NCBI GenBank assembly: GCA_001936135.1
Contig: CP012809.1
Location: 3,583,501 to 3,647,500 of the forward strand
Direction: 5' to 3'
Origin: Saccharomycopsis fibuligera x Saccharomycopsis cf. fibuligera
Lineage: Eukaryota; Ascomycota; Saccharomycetes; Ascoideales; Saccharomycopsidaceae
DNA: 64,000 nucleotides
Below, one piece after another: positions 1 to 12,928 of this stretch; the stretch's first letter is position 1, and each line of letters opens with the position of its first letter. Position numbers and translations under genes: made by a program. The notes below the pieces were generated by a model. It was not told the origin of the DNA and made no database searches. It worked only from the letters and a program-made list of their open reading frames with translations.

Positions 1-60
1 GGGGGTAGCGTTCCTCCTTCTAGAGACGAAGATGACGAAGATGATGATGACGAAGCTTGA
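1..60 (+). CDS. 3' end of an unidentified gene with an acidic tail
   Basis: Frame 1 is open from the left edge and ends at TGA 58-60. The 19 visible residues are Gly/Pro/Ser followed by a nearly pure Asp/Glu tail ending in Ala. Such tails are common in nucleolar, chromatin and chaperone proteins, but too little is present to name a family. The downstream region is AT-rich and looks like a 3' flank. I cannot exclude a chance open frame, although the regular GAT/GAA/GAC codons look like coding DNA. Confidence 0.55.
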   Translation, partial: GGSVPPSRDEDDEDDDDEA

Positions 61-1301
61 GTCCTCATAATTTATTGGTTGATTCCACAAGATAAAAACA
101 ACTACAAACGATAAGCTTTTAATGTAGAATTAGCTGCAATTTTGAAGCATTACTGGTTCTCAGATCTTCTATAAAAATGTTGTTTTGTGTTCCGCATTTT
201 TGCTCTGTTTTGCATTTTGATTTTTATACTTTTTAAAGGTTTTTTTCTTTTTCTTTTCTTTTTTACTTTATCATTTGTCAGCTCTCATTTGTTTACTAAT
301 TTGTTTGTCATCATCACTTATTTTTTAATCTTTTCAATACTTCTGCCTCAAAATTAGAATATTTTTCTTTTGCTGCCAAGTTTCCTTCCATTTTTTTTTC
401 TTTTATATATATATTTTCGTTACAGTATTGCTAGACTGCTTCTTGCTTATTTTTTGCCTCATTTTTCCAAAAAACCTTTTTTTTCCATATTTTTGTCTTA
501 TTTTGTAATCCCAATCTTTATTCCCCAAAAATATTAGTTACATCATCCACCAGTTAGTCTTGCAAAGAATTGATAATGTAAGAATTATAATTTAACGTCT
601 CAACGCTAAGAGCCAACGAAACAAGTTAATTGGTTTCTACTTTTTCTCTTTTCGTGCAGCGTCAAATATTCAAATCTCTAGGAGCTTTAAGAGAATCAGC
701 CTCGACATACAAAAATCATCTAAACTATTTTAAAATATGGTTTTCACTCCTCAACACCCTAAACTATGGTTAAACAAAAAAAAAAAAATAAATTCATGAA
801 AATAAAAGGGAGTTCAGCTGCATTGTATGTCCTCTCAATAATCTATGCGTGCTGTCTGCCTGTCGACGTATAAAGATTGCCACCAAGAGTGACAACTTGC
901 ACTTGCCCAACAATAATTTGCATTTTTCCGGTTACGTGTTAATCAAATAGTGATTACAGTTGTATGGGACCGGCACAGAAACATGAAGGTAAAAAATTGG
1001 CTGCGGAGCTCTTAAATGGCTTTACGGCTTTAAAATTAGTGTTAGTCCAAATCTCATCTTCTAAAGTATTACATTGCTGTAGCCCAAAGTCAAAGTGAGA
1101 CTACAATATAAATCAACGCCTACAAACAAAGTGTCCGTTAACAGTCCATTTACATTCAAGAAAAACTTAAAAAAGTTTATACTTGAAAAATAAACACTAT
1201 CTAAACGTCCCAAATAATAAAATAATAAAATTATAAAAGTACACACAACTTATACAAATAATGGTATGAACCTCAGCTAGTATAAAAGGCTAAACGGAAA
1301 T
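61..1301. other. Intergenic region, no gene seen
   Basis: Convergent 3' flanks of the partial left gene and TFC3. T-rich tracts lie around 237-270 and 380-500, with an A-run at 776-788. A 61-codon minus-strand frame at 1061-1246 is hydrophobic and AT-driven; I do not regard it as a gene. No tRNA or snRNA signature was recognised. Confidence 0.6.
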
Positions 1302-4300
1302 TCAAGTAAACACAGCATGCCAATTGCTCGTTGCAAAATAAGATTCATGGTTGCCTGTAGTTAGACATCTTCTTTCAATAAGCCAATTGCAGAGCTCCTC
1401 AAATTCCACAAAAGAAAGCAAATGTGAAAACTTTTTATAAAAAGAAGTTTTTGAAATGCCAGGTCGGAATAACACGAGCCCAATTAAAGAAGTAATAATT
1501 TTTTGAAATACCGGCTTGTTAATCTTACCGTTTACGTCAATCCACAATTTAGAACAGGCCAGGCCTGCAGGAACATGGACACCAGGTAACATGGAATTAT
1601 TGAAGTCATTTTTTATCACTAACACAAAGTCACTTTCGGTAAAATCACTGCTAACTGTTTTAGTTGAGTAGTTATATAAATCGCTCTTGTCATGAAATTG
1701 AGAGATTCGTATAAGTTTGGTATAACCTGAGAGTACGTTGTGAATAATACTTGCCACAACTCCAGACGATGGGTATGACGGAATAAGCACCCCTTTATTA
1801 GATCCTTGCACCGAGTTTAAAAATTGATGATGTTGCGATGCTTCAATCAATAGACTCTGCTCAAGTTTTGGATTAACAGGCCACCATAAGCGGTCCTGTA
1901 TAATAATTCTTGGTTTTTCATTCACAACGAGAGTGTATATTTCTTTGCTTTCATCCATTTCCTTTACGGCAGTTTCGGTGTTCTCTTCGCTAAAACCACG
2001 AGAAGCTAAAACCTTTTTAACCGCCTCTGGGGTGTAGCTGAATGAATCGCTAACAAAAATTGCCTTGAGGGTTTGCTTGATCTCATCAGTATGTTCTTCA
2101 ATCTGCTCGTGCAATTTTTCTGTAAAAGATCCACTCAACAAGACTTCTTCTTTTCTAATCAAAGATCCACATGACCGGTATCGTTCCTTTACATCTCTTT
2201 CAGGCTTCCATGGCAAAAAGTCATACTTAGATAAATTAGCTTTATGATCCGGGAACAAATGTAACTCTTCTTTATCTTCCTCTTCAGCATCTGCATCCAA
2301 ACTACCTCCACTTTGATCATTATTCTTTACCTCTTTGTCAGTTAAACTATTGTCTTTCCAAAGTTTTAAAAAAAATTTCAAATCAATATTCAATAAATGA
2401 TTCTTCGTTACAACCCCATTTTGAACAGATCTTAACAATACTTGCTTCCATGCTTCAGAAACAGATCTCATCATACCGGTACCAGCTATTTTTCTAACCC
2501 TACTCCACTTCCTAGAAAGTGCAGCTTCATGTAAATCAGGATTATCGAAATACTTAGCTATCAAGTCCCATCTGGTTAACCCATCTTTTGACAATGAACG
2601 AGTTATAACAACACAGCGGTAAATAGTCAATGCGTCAGACTGTGTAAGAGTGTAGACATTTCTGTGACCTGTTTTTTTACGCTTTTCCGGTTTAGCCTTT
2701 CCCGGATTGACACGCTGACCTAAAATCTTCACTGATTTATCTCTAGACGCTTTTTCTCGACGTTCCTTTTCTTTCTTGGCTCTCTTTTCAACGGAAGCTG
2801 CTTCGGCGGTTTTTTTGGCTTCCCGTGCTTCCAATTTTTTCTTAATTGCGGATGGCTGAATACTATAGAGTCGAACAGTTTTCGTGATTAACTCGCTTTT
2901 AACTGATATCCGTTTGTGTACCTTGTAATCGTACACAAGTTCCTTAATTCTTTCAAGGTCTTTTTCCGTTGGAATTTTATCTTTGAGATAAATTAAAAGC
3001 CGTCTACTTCCAAATGGATCTATAAATGTTTGATAGTTGATCAACTTTTGTTGTTTTAATGACTCAATGTCTCGTAACATTGTTTTTCGATCAAGTCCTC
3101 GCAAATTCAACTTTTCACTAATGGCTTTTATGAGGATTACTCCAGATGGGAACATACCACCTTGGTTTCTAAGATATTCTAAGAGTGTCTTTTGCCTAGT
3201 ACTTTGCGTATAAGATGGAAGCTCTGCTTTGTTTAATTTCTGCTTCCAAGGTTTCTTTTGCGAGTTTTTCTTATAAACTTCGTTTTTAGTGTTGCTTGCA
3301 GTATTAATTTTGCTTCCTAAGCTAGGGTAAAAAGTATCTGATTTTTCGGAATGCAAACTAGCCAAATCGCCACCTTGCTTAACTAAAGGTTGAACTTCTT
3401 TTTCTTCAATTACTGCTGGAGAAACTGGTTTGGACGTTTTCGATGTGTCCTTTGCACCTGTAGATCTTTCCCTGGCCGTTGTAAGGGCCACAGTTACTTT
3501 GTCTGCCGAAATAAGAGGTGACTCAGTCTCATTTTCCAGAATAACATACTCATCATCATCATCACTATCAATATCAATGGGATCTTGTTGAGCTAGAATC
3601 TTCTCACCGGAATTAGTATCCACCAATATTGTTCCCGTTGATGAGTTATTGGCCATGCGAGTATTCCTTCTGGATCTCCTAGCAACAGGCATACCATCAG
3701 CACGAGCTTCTGGCTTTTCGTTTATTGTGCCCCGGTCTATCGCAAGTTGTTTAAGCACTCGTGATACTTTCTTCAGTTTGGGGTTTGTAGTAACATTTGG
3801 TTCGTTAATAGAGCTAATATCATTCACACTATCATTACTAGAACTTTCTTTGGCTTTTTTAGCAACACGAACTGCTTCGTCATACAAAAAATATTCAGTA
3901 ATTTTTCTTTTTTTGCTCGTGTTGTCTGGATTTTCTGGCTTTTTATCTACCGCATTTACCACATGGTGACCATCTTCTTCCGATGAAACCTGTTGAGAAA
4001 AACCATTAGAAACCAATGGTGATGCCGGCTGAACTGACATGTCTCTACTGCGTGTCCTAGCCCTTACTGGCGAGACATCTTGTGCTGGCAATATTTCCTC
4101 CACTGACTCTATAACCTTCTTTTTTCTGCCTCTTTTTCCTTTAGGTTTCGGAGGTTCAACAGCTGTTTTTCTGGGTCTCCCTCGTTTCTTTGCAGCAGCA
4201 TTGCTATCCGTTGCATTTTTCTTGGCTTTCACAGAAGTGGTTTTCTTCAGAGAAGCCTCAGTGTGATGCCTAACAAGAGCCCAATTCTCCTGAGCCTTTG

Positions 4301-6079
4301 GGGTCTTGGCCCATTCAACACGCTTTTGATTCGTCATAACATGTTTATAAAGGAAGTAAGAGAGATTAGATGGTTCCAAAGGACACCATAATTCGAGTTC
4401 TTGTAAGGTAATTGGTGGTGTATAACCTGGTCCAAATTTATCGGAATAAAAATCAAACTTGGATGGGAGTATTTGGCGACCAATAATGTTTGCATGTGAC
4501 TCGAACGGAAGATATTTAAAGCACTTAACCTTTCCCAAAAATTCATAGCCAACCGCGGGGCTATAAGCCACGTAGAAGTTCTCAAGCAGATCATTAGTAT
4601 CAAAAGGGGTCAAGCTGTTAAAGTCTAATCGGGCTCCTTCATTGAATTGATCTGAGATTTTGATAAAACGCGAGCCTACTATATGCTTGAGAAGTTTTAT
4701 ACCCAAAACACCTTCCGGATGCGCCTTTACATAAGCCATTAACTGATCAAAAAGATTGACTAAAAAGTTAACCGATGGAATGTTCTCAGCTATAGTGTTA
4801 GTTTGACCTTCAGCTTCATCTTCATTGACTTCGTCTGGATTTGTTGACTCAATCAACAATTTTTCATCTTCCTGACCTGTTATCTCTTCTGCCTTGTTGT
4901 GTTCATTTGGATTATCTCCGATATCCTCGTCTTCCTCATCCGAAAGGTAATCTTCATAGTCATTTGGTGAAACGTAATCCTTTAGATACTGAAGGCACAA
5001 ATAGTTTCTTATACCATACTCACTAGGCGCCCGCACTTTTTGAATACACCCTTGTTCAACAAGAACCTTAATGTTAGCATTGAAACGCTTATTAGCTCGG
5101 CTTTTCACATGCAACTGCTCTTTTAAATCATAAAAACTTCGCAAACCATTAGCTCCTTGTTTGACCAACAGCACAATGCGCTGTCTGAGAACATGTGTGT
5201 TGCTAGGCAATTCTGTACCGTCTTCATTGGAAATCTCAGTATTATCAACAAATTTTCTATGCTTAAGATAAGCTTGGTTTTTGCCGTTTGGTAGAAACCG
5301 TTTCACGCAAATCCCCAATGCCACTAGCTTATTGATTCTTCCAGTCAAACATCTCTTATCTTGACCAGTTACTTTTGGTATGTCTGCTGTTAGAAGACCG
5401 GCATTCCTGGTTTTGGCAACAGCAGCTGCTAATTCATACGGGAGAGCGCCTAACGTACCAATATCTTTGCTGTTCAAACCAGTCACTGCAACTCTATGGT
5501 AGTCTGCAGTGGCCTTGAAAATAACGTTCTCGCCGTACTTACCCACTACTTCGTTAAACGAGGCGCCTGCGGGAATCTAAAGAGTATGTTAGTAACAGAC
5601 AAGCCATCGAAGTTTGAAAACTATCAAAAGTATTAGTATATACATACAGGCACGTCCTGTACAGAAAAAATCTGGACTTTATCATTTTGGTTCGAAATCC
5701 AAGTCCAAATGAATTGCTTCATCAAGTCATCTAATTTAACTCCATCGCCTAAATGCTCTTGAGCAAACTGCCAGACTCGATCAATACTAGTTCCTTAGAA
5801 TTATCTATGTTAGTAAGCAAGCTTTGAGCAAAAGTGATGGTCAATCAGAACAAGTTGTAGTGTAGGCTGCACATCGCAAGCCTTTGTATTTTTGATCATA
5901 TACTGATCATATACCAAACAACAGCTCCGTTCCGATGTTATACCATAGAGGAATTTCTTTCCTAGGGCGAAAAGCACCAATTCGGCACTAAATTAGCAAA
6001 TTGACTTACCTGCAAAGCCATCAAACGCGATGTTTTCAAGGATATCATCCACCAAAGCATCTGGTGATATACTTGACAT
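1302..6079 (-). CDS. TFC3: TFIIIC B-block-binding subunit (tau138), three exons
   Basis: Largest subunit of RNA polymerase III factor TFIIIC, which binds the B-block of tRNA genes in the nucleus. The model has exon 1 at 6079-6010, exon 2 at 5793-5648 and exon 3 at 5576-1302, giving 1496 residues (the S. cerevisiae protein is about 1160). Intron 1 (6009-5794) has GTAAGT and TACTAAC; intron 2 (5647-5577, 71 nt) has GTATGT and TACTAAC. Both junctions keep frame, and the first exon begins MSSISPDALVDDILENIAFD. Winged-helix, B-block-type sequence follows in the N-terminal 320 residues. Acidic linkers come next, then two AT-hook-like motifs (KRGRPRK and GKRGRKKK) near residues 535-558, then further winged-helix-like segments and basic coiled stretches. 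The identification rests on overall resemblance to Tfc3. The intron model is strongly supported by the splice signals. Confidence 0.88.
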
Positions 6080-6502
6080 TGTAGCAGTAATGAGGCAAAA
6101 AAAAAAAAAAGCAGAGTATACCCGTTCTTCTCGGAGACCTCTGCTTAATGCGAAGGCGCGACTGTTTTTATTTGTCTTATTCTCCTTTATTTTATTTTTA
6201 TTTTTTATTTTTTTAGGCCTTTGTTTTGCGCTCCGGTAGGGCTGCGTGATATAAACATAGCAATGCATAATAGCGCATGATATCCACCGTCGTGTGCATT
6301 TTCAACATCTCCGACTGAGTGTGAAATGTGAATATATTGTGATTTTAACGTAAGCAGAGCTCTTCATGAGTGCCCCAACCCGTTGCAAATGAATTTACAA
6401 TTGAGAAGCTACAGACACAGACCCATTTTTTGAACATACAATCAATCTATATTACTACTTCTAAAAACGCATGTTGCTTAACCATAAACATTATCCATCA
6501 TC
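6080..6502. other. TFC3 promoter and OXP1 3' flank
   Basis: Between two minus-strand genes. It holds an A-run at about 6096-6109 directly upstream of the TFC3 start and a T-rich tract at 6165-6213. A plus-strand frame at 6370-6834 lies antisense to the OXP1 end and is a shadow. No clear TATA box or RNA gene was seen. Confidence 0.5.
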
Positions 6503-9500
6503 CTAATTGGTGTATTGTGTTTCATGACGTTGCGCCACGGAGCCCGTACCCACAAAACGGAAACTTGGATGTAACTGTTCCTTCTTTTTGGAAATTCTCT
6601 GACCACCAGCAGGGACAATCGCTGGGTTTTCAACTATTTCAGAATTGCTATCTTCACCACTGCTTGGTGTTTCAGGCTCACCAAAACCACCACCTCCAGG
6701 GGTCTGTAAAATTATTCGATCACCAGCACTCAAGCTCACGGAATTTTTGCCTCCAATATTCACTTCTTTGGTCTCCAAATATTTACCACTCACAGGGTCG
6801 AAAGTTTGTCTTATCCACAAATTTAACCCTTTAGCACCAGGCTTACCACCCTTTATTCCGTTAGGAGCATGAACACGACGCTCTGATAAAATTGAGGCTT
6901 GAAGTGCAATTCTAAATTCAATGTCTCTGTAGGCTCCGTTGCCTCCTTTGTGTAAACCATTACCTCCTGAATTTTGTCTAATTGAAAATTCTCGAAGTAT
7001 GACCGGATACCGTTTCTCAAAGACTTCCACATCTGTCATTTTGGTATTTGTCATGTTAACGTGCACTGCTGAAACACCATCCCATGTTGGTCCGGCACCA
7101 TGACCCCCAGCAATTGTTTCATAGTAACCAAAGCCTTTTGAATAGCTTGACTTATCTTCAGAATTGCCTCCAGTACCAAAGGTAAAATTATTGCAACACC
7201 CTTGAGAGTCTGCCATAGCTCCAAAAGCCTTGAAAACCACGTCAGTAATTCTTTGTGATGTTAGAACATTACCAGCAACCACGGCAGCATTTAATGAAGG
7301 ATCCAATAAAGAGCCTCTAGGAATGATGATTTGTAATGGTCGAAGGAAGCCCTGGTTCAATGGAATATCCTCGTTGACTAAACATCTTAGGCAATATATA
7401 ATAGCCGAGTAAGTTATAGCTTTTGGGGCATTTAAGTTACCATAAACCTCCTGACTGGTTCCACTGAAGTCTAGAGTTGCTTTGCCTTTGTCTTTATTGA
7501 TGGTCACTTTCAATTTGATTCTGGAGCCATCATCCATAAAGTCTTCTGCCTCTAAGACGTCTGAATCTAATTTCTTGAGGAGTTTTTCTACAGTACTTTC
7601 AGCATTAGCTTGAATGGCTTCCATGTAAACAAGCACTGTTTTGAGACCGAACTCAGCGAGAAGTTGGGTGAGAAGAGATATCCCCTTTTGGTTGGCCGCT
7701 GCTTGAGCTTTCAAGTCACTGAGGTTATCAGATAATTTTCTCGTACCTGAACAGCCTGGATAGTTTGCTGGCTTTTCAAACAATAACTCTGTCATTTTTT
7801 TTTCCTGAAATTTCCCATCTCTAATCAAAAGCTCAGAATGTATAACAGCTCCTTCTTGCCAAAGTTCTTTGCTATTTGGAGGCATGCTTCCTGGTAAAAT
7901 AGAGCCAATATCACTATGATGGGCCCTAGATGCTAAATAAAAGACAATTTGTCCACTTTCATGAAAGACTGGAGTAAGAACGGTTATATCGGGCAAATGC
8001 GTGTTGCACACTGGATGATTACCAACAAGAACATCACCTGGTTTCAATTTACCGGCCCATAGCTTGGACTGGTACTTGACAAAAGTACTCATGCTGCCTA
8101 AGTGCACTGGGATATGTGGTGCGCTAGCAATCAAGTTTGCATCAGCATCAAATAGAGCACAACTAAAATCCAAGCGTTCTTTGACGTTTGTAGATACCGC
8201 AGTTTTTTGCAACGAGTGACCCATTTGCTCAGCAATGTCAATAAACCTGTGGCCAAAGATTGATAGCAAAATTGGGTCAACAGTGATCTGCTCATCAGCA
8301 CTAACAATATCTTTGTTTTCGTTAACTTTATTCAAACGATTAATGACAATATGCGTTTGCAAAATGATTGCCTCCGCATTTGGCGGGACGACGTTTGTTT
8401 GAGTGCCATCAGCGACAATTGCTGGCCCATATAGTTTTGTTCCTATGTCAAGAGTTTCCAACTTGTACACTGGTGTAGATAAAGGTTTTCCTTGAAAGTA
8501 GACATGCTGCAGGAAAACAATCTTGTCCTTTGCAATTTCTTTGATCTTCTTATTATGCTCCAAGTTTGAAATCTGATCATCAGGAGACTGCTGATCGAAG
8601 CTATGAGCTTTGCCAATAGCCCTGACTCTTATATCATCAACAATGATTTCTTTATCATCAAACTTGAAACCGAATTCACTCAAATGCAACTCAATAAACT
8701 TTTTCTCGTAACTTGAGGTAGAAAAGTACGCATCGTCGGTTATTGTCATTAAGGAAGATTCGGTACCCTTGTATCTCAAGTTCAAGTATTTCTCAAAGGC
8801 AACATCAGTTATTCCCTGAGCTTTCAAATTTTTAGTTGCCTTCTCGACTAATTTATCAAAAACACTAATAATTGTCTGTTCATTTTCACATGTCAAGATT
8901 ACTGACGAAGGTTCTTGAACTTCCTCAACCACATCGGCCAAAGCCATTCCGTATGCTGATAGAACTGAAGAATATTTGTGAATCAATACAGTGTTGATCC
9001 CCAAGCTGTCGAAGGCAACGAAGCAGCAGCACTGGCCACCAGCGCCCCCAAAAGAAACCAACCTATGGTCTGCTAGAATATGTCCTCTTGATTCTGTGAG
9101 GGTTCTAATTGGTCTAGCCATTGATTCATTAGCAACGTTTAAGAAGCCTTCCGCAACTTCATAAATGCTCAAGTTCTTCCCTGATTCTTTGTTAATAGCA
9201 TTTGTTAAGATGGTAAATTCCCTGAATGTTGCTTCAACGTCAAGCGATTCATTTTCGTTTGGGCCAAAAATTTTTGGGAAAAAATCGGGTACAAGTCGAT
9301 TTTAAAGCAAGTTGGCATCAGTTATGGTCAAGTAGCCGTTTTTTCTGTAACACACCGGGCCAGGGTGGGCGCCCGCGGATTCAGGGCCAACTCTCATCAA
9401 GCCGTTCTCGTAAAATAGTCTTGAGCCGCCTCCAGCAGCAATTGTGTTGATATCAAGTTGAGGAGACTGGATTATTACCCCTGCAGTAGTGGTTTCAAGA

Positions 9501-10749
9501 ACATGTTCAAACTTCCCGGCAAATCTAGAGCAATCGGTACTGGTACCCCCAACATCCAAACCAACTAGAGGAATTTTACGTTTTGTGTCATAACTGGTTT
9601 TAGCCAAGCCGACCACACCACCAGCAGGCCCAGACAAAATTGCTTTTAGGCCAGAAAATTTGGAGGACTCAATTAGACCACCATCAGACTTCATAAATTG
9701 ACATTCAGTTCCTGTGAATTTGTTGTCAGCCAAGGACTGAATACCATCTTTGAGGCCGTCTTTGAAACTGCTCAAATATTTTTTAATCTCGGGAGTCAAG
9801 TAAGCATCTGCAACAGAAGAGTTTGCTCTAGGTATGAATTTGATCATTGGAGACAATTCGCAAGAGAGGGAAATGTGCTCGAAGCCAATTTCTCTGGCAA
9901 TTGCACCGATAAGCAATTCGTGATTAGGGAAGGTGAACGAATGTAGTAAGCAGACAGCCACAGATTTTATGCCAGAATCATAAAGCAACTTCAACACAGT
10001 TTTAATTTTACGAGTATCGGGTTCTTTTAATATTCTGACAGTTTCACCTGAGATCCCTTTGACGAGCAGTGGGTCTGCACCGACGCTGGTGAATTTTTGA
10101 TCAGGGTCTTCGGAATAATCTTCTAGAGTAACTCTCTCATCAACTTCAACCACGGAATCGTATATCGCATCCGGGCGGTTGATCTGCAAGTCAAAAATCC
10201 TGGGTCTAGTTTGGTTGCCAATAATCAAAGAGTCCTTAAAGCCCTTGGTGGTGATAAAAGCACATCGTTCACCTTTGCGCTCGAGTAGTGCATTAGTAGC
10301 GACAGTGGTACCTAACTTGAGAGACTTGATCAAGGAAGTATCTAGAGGAACGTTTCTTGGAATATTTGTCCCGGTAGCATATTCCAAGACCCTTCTAATA
10401 CCTTCAATGTTTGCATCCCTGTAGTTCAATGGGTCTACGGAGAGTAGCTTGAAAATGTAGTCTGGCTTCCCAGGGATGAAGGCAACGACATCAGTGAAAG
10501 TGCCACCGCGCTAAAAAAAAGGAACACCTGTGTTAGTCGGGCCTATACGTTTAGATTCAGACAGAAAGTCATGTAGATGGTGAACAAGCTATGGTTTCAA
10601 GACTGCTCCGCTATAATGTGTGGGCGAGAAAGTATCATCATGGCAAAAAGCGGCACACGGGTAGTGCATAAACAGCAAAAGAAAAACAAGGGATGGGATG
10701 GTTGTAAACATACGTCAATGGCAATGCTAATGCTGGAGGGTGGAATCAT
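6503..10749 (-). pseudogene. OXP1: 5-oxoprolinase, interrupted by one in-frame stop
   Basis: ATP-dependent 5-oxoprolinase converts 5-oxoproline to glutamate in glutathione turnover (cytosol). Exon 1 is 10749-10714 (MIPPSSISIAID), the intron 10713-10511 has GTATGT, GACTAAC and TTTTAG, and exon 2 is 10510-6503. The intron splits the nucleotide-binding motif as AID / RGGTFTD. The HyuA-type half carries [12 protein letters not shown] and GLDVGGTSTD; the HyuB-type half ends in GDRIILQTPGGGGFGEP. Total length is 1347 codon positions against about 1286 in S. cerevisiae. One TAA at 9304-9302 interrupts an otherwise perfect frame just after TDANLL, where homologues read Leu (TDANLxLGRL). The text resumes as NRLVPDFFPKIFGPNENE. 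No ATG lies near the start of the second half. It could be a young pseudogene, a read-through gene, one bad allele or a sequence error; everything else looks intact. Confidence 0.85.
10532..10538 (-). promoter_or_regulatory. Intron branch point GACTAAC of OXP1
   Basis: GACTAAC lies 21 bases before the CTTTTTTTTAG acceptor at 10511. Together with the GTATGT donor at 10713 it supports the two-exon OXP1 model and so decides the start codon at 10749. Confidence 0.8.
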
Positions 10750-10975
10750 ATCTAAGCACAGCTATAGGAGAGAATAGGGTCAGTATCTAGCTGCAAATTA
10801 TATGACCAAAAGCTATGTTAAAGTAGATCGCTCACTCAATGCATTTCCGTTGTTGGTATGTCATTATTTAATATTTATATGGCGCTGAGTGGTTGTGGTG
10901 ATAGTTGACTTCCTCTAGCCGCCAGCACCAACACCAGCACTGTGGCACTCTCGTGCAATCGCCTGCGAGTATCAG

Positions 10976-10992
10976 CACGTGTCACATGACAC
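10976..10992. promoter_or_regulatory. E-box cluster upstream of OXP1 (Cbf1-like)
   Basis: CACGTG at 10976-10981 overlaps the inverted repeat GTGTCA-CA-TGACAC at 10979-10992, which contains GTCACATG. This matches the yeast Cbf1 consensus RTCACRTG, known from sulfur-metabolism promoters. It lies about 230 bases upstream of the OXP1 start. The sites are read directly; the regulator is inferred. Confidence 0.4.
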
Positions 10993-11050
10993 ATACATAT
11001 AGCCACAGCCAGCGATATACGATACAGCCATAGAAATATATATATATATA

Positions 11051-11114
11051 GCTACAAGATATAGCTACAAGATATAGCTACAAGATAGCTACAAGATATA
11101 GCTACAAGATACAG
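11051..11114. repeat. 13-bp tandem repeat, five copies
   Basis: The unit GCTACAAGATATA occurs at 11051, 11064, 11088 and 11101, with a shortened copy at 11077. It is preceded by an AT microsatellite from about 11034. Copy-number variation by slippage is expected. Confidence 0.9.
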
Positions 11115-11354
11115 CTATGTGTATATTGTTTGAGTGCTCTGTGTCCGTTTGGGGCTACGGCCAGCAGAGCCTTCAGAGCTATCCAACTAATACGTTGTAG
11201 AATATTGGTTACCGAGCTGTCTCAGACACAGAACCTTGACCAAAGCAGACAGTAACAGAGAAACGCACAAACAAGAAATATTTGCGGTTCAGCAAAGCGA
11301 AGCCCATTTCCGCAGATTTGTCAGGCATGCTCAAGGTGCAACACATAAATATAA

Positions 11355-11376
11355 ATATATATATATATATATATAT
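11355..11376. repeat. AT dinucleotide microsatellite
   Basis: About eleven AT units without interruption, in a gene-free stretch. Confidence 0.9.
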
Positions 11377-12892
11377 GAATATATTACAGTGCGTGCATGT
11401 CCCCAGTGAAGCAACCGCGGGTGTGGGACTTCGATCACTGCGTGGACAGAAACACGGTCCATTGAAGCCCGTCCAGTGTGAAATAGAGCAGCAGCGAGCA
11501 CCTACTGGCTTGCTGATCCATCAGAACACCAGCAGTGCTGCAACTCTTGATGTTCACGACATATAACCAAGTTTTGAAATAGAGACCCATCGGCGCCTCT
11601 GTGTATATAGAACAGGACGTAGACAAATAAACAGCTTGCGTTAGACGTTACAAAGTCAGCTAACGAGGATATCAGTTCGGGACGGGAAAGGCTAAGCCAG
11701 TTTCACCGCTACAATTCCTTGCTTCTTTTTTTTTTTTTTTTTTTTTTTCTTTTTTGTTCCCCAGCAGGGAAGTAAAATTATTATCTTCATTTCATGTTGT
11801 CGATTGTTTTAATCTTGTAACATGCTGCTGTACTATTCTCTCATAATCCTGTACCTGGACTGGTGTGTCCTGTGCTAGTTTTCGAAAAATGATTCGTTTC
11901 AAAATGACAAACTTATGTGCAACTTCAACTTTGGCTTTACATAACTACCATATGGAACACCAGGATTTGTTTGTATACAGTTAGCCAACTAACGATCCTT
12001 CACCAATCTGCTGCATCATTATTTCCGAAAACAATAAACGAGTCTGCCACATAGGGCAAAAGGGGACTTGGTTGTACTGCTGTGCGCAGCAGTTGCCATT
12101 ACTGCCTCTATGGCACCCCAAGGTGCTCATGAGCTTTGTTCACCCAGAGTATTTGCAAACGCTTACGAACTGTATAAATATAAATACAAATATGCATATT
12201 TATCCTCAAGCTCACTCATTTGATCTGGAATTCAAGAAAGATGTTCCATTTTGGCTGCAAAGAGAATACGTTACGTTTCCGTTTTAGGTCTAGCATGCTG
12301 TACTACCACCATGACGCATCTAATTGTACAGCTTTAGGGGCAAGTCCTGCGATTTTACGCTCTGCTGGTTTCACATTCCTTTGCTGATACTGCACTAATT
12401 AAAATGGCCATTAAGCCAAATACAACAAACTGAGTTGAAGCTACCTGATTCTCAAAAGTCCTCAGTAATGTTTTATGCTCCAAGCACCTAAAATTTTAAA
12501 GACAGCTTTTTGTCGACAGCAAAAAAAAATAAAAAAAAAAAAAAAAATAAAAAAATGGTGCATATATAGGGAAAAACATCCAGCTTTACATGCATATATC
12601 CAGATAAATTTTTTTTTTTTTTTTTAAAAAAAATTTTTGTTCGCAAACATTTTTGTTTTCCGGTCTAACCAATAGTGTGGCATTTGCTCCTAGCGCATTT
12701 CTATAGTCAAGCACTAAGGCTTTCAGTGTCGGGTTAGCAGTTAAAATTGACTTTGCAAATCAGCACTAGTTTGTATGCTAAGCTTGCAAGAACTGAAATG
12801 TTTGCCAGGAATAACTGAATGCAATAGTTGCGACTTTAGGTGTCATATCGCTGTGCTAGTATAGTATGCTTTTAGCAGGAAAGTAAAAGCTA

Positions 12893-12895
<3 letters not shown>

Positions 12896-12924
<29 letters not shown>
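12896..12924. repeat. 29-base poly(A) tract
   Basis: Uninterrupted A-run, one of several intergenic homopolymers of 20 bases or more. Similar tracts lie near 11727 (T), 16090 (T), 32452 (A), 42905 (A) and 53511 (A). Confidence 0.9.

Positions 12925-12928
<4 letters not shown>

Noticed and set aside
1061-1246. 61-codon hydrophobic minus frame
   Set aside because: AT-rich Phe/Leu/Val content expected by chance; directly downstream of TFC3.
5690-5702. B-box-like GGTTCGAAATCC inside TFC3 exon 2
   Set aside because: One base too long for a B-box, lies in coding sequence, and no A-box pairs with it.
6503-10429. OXP1 read as two separate hydantoinase A and B genes
   Set aside because: The two parts share one frame separated by a single stop, with 43 conserved codons after it and no ATG for the second part.
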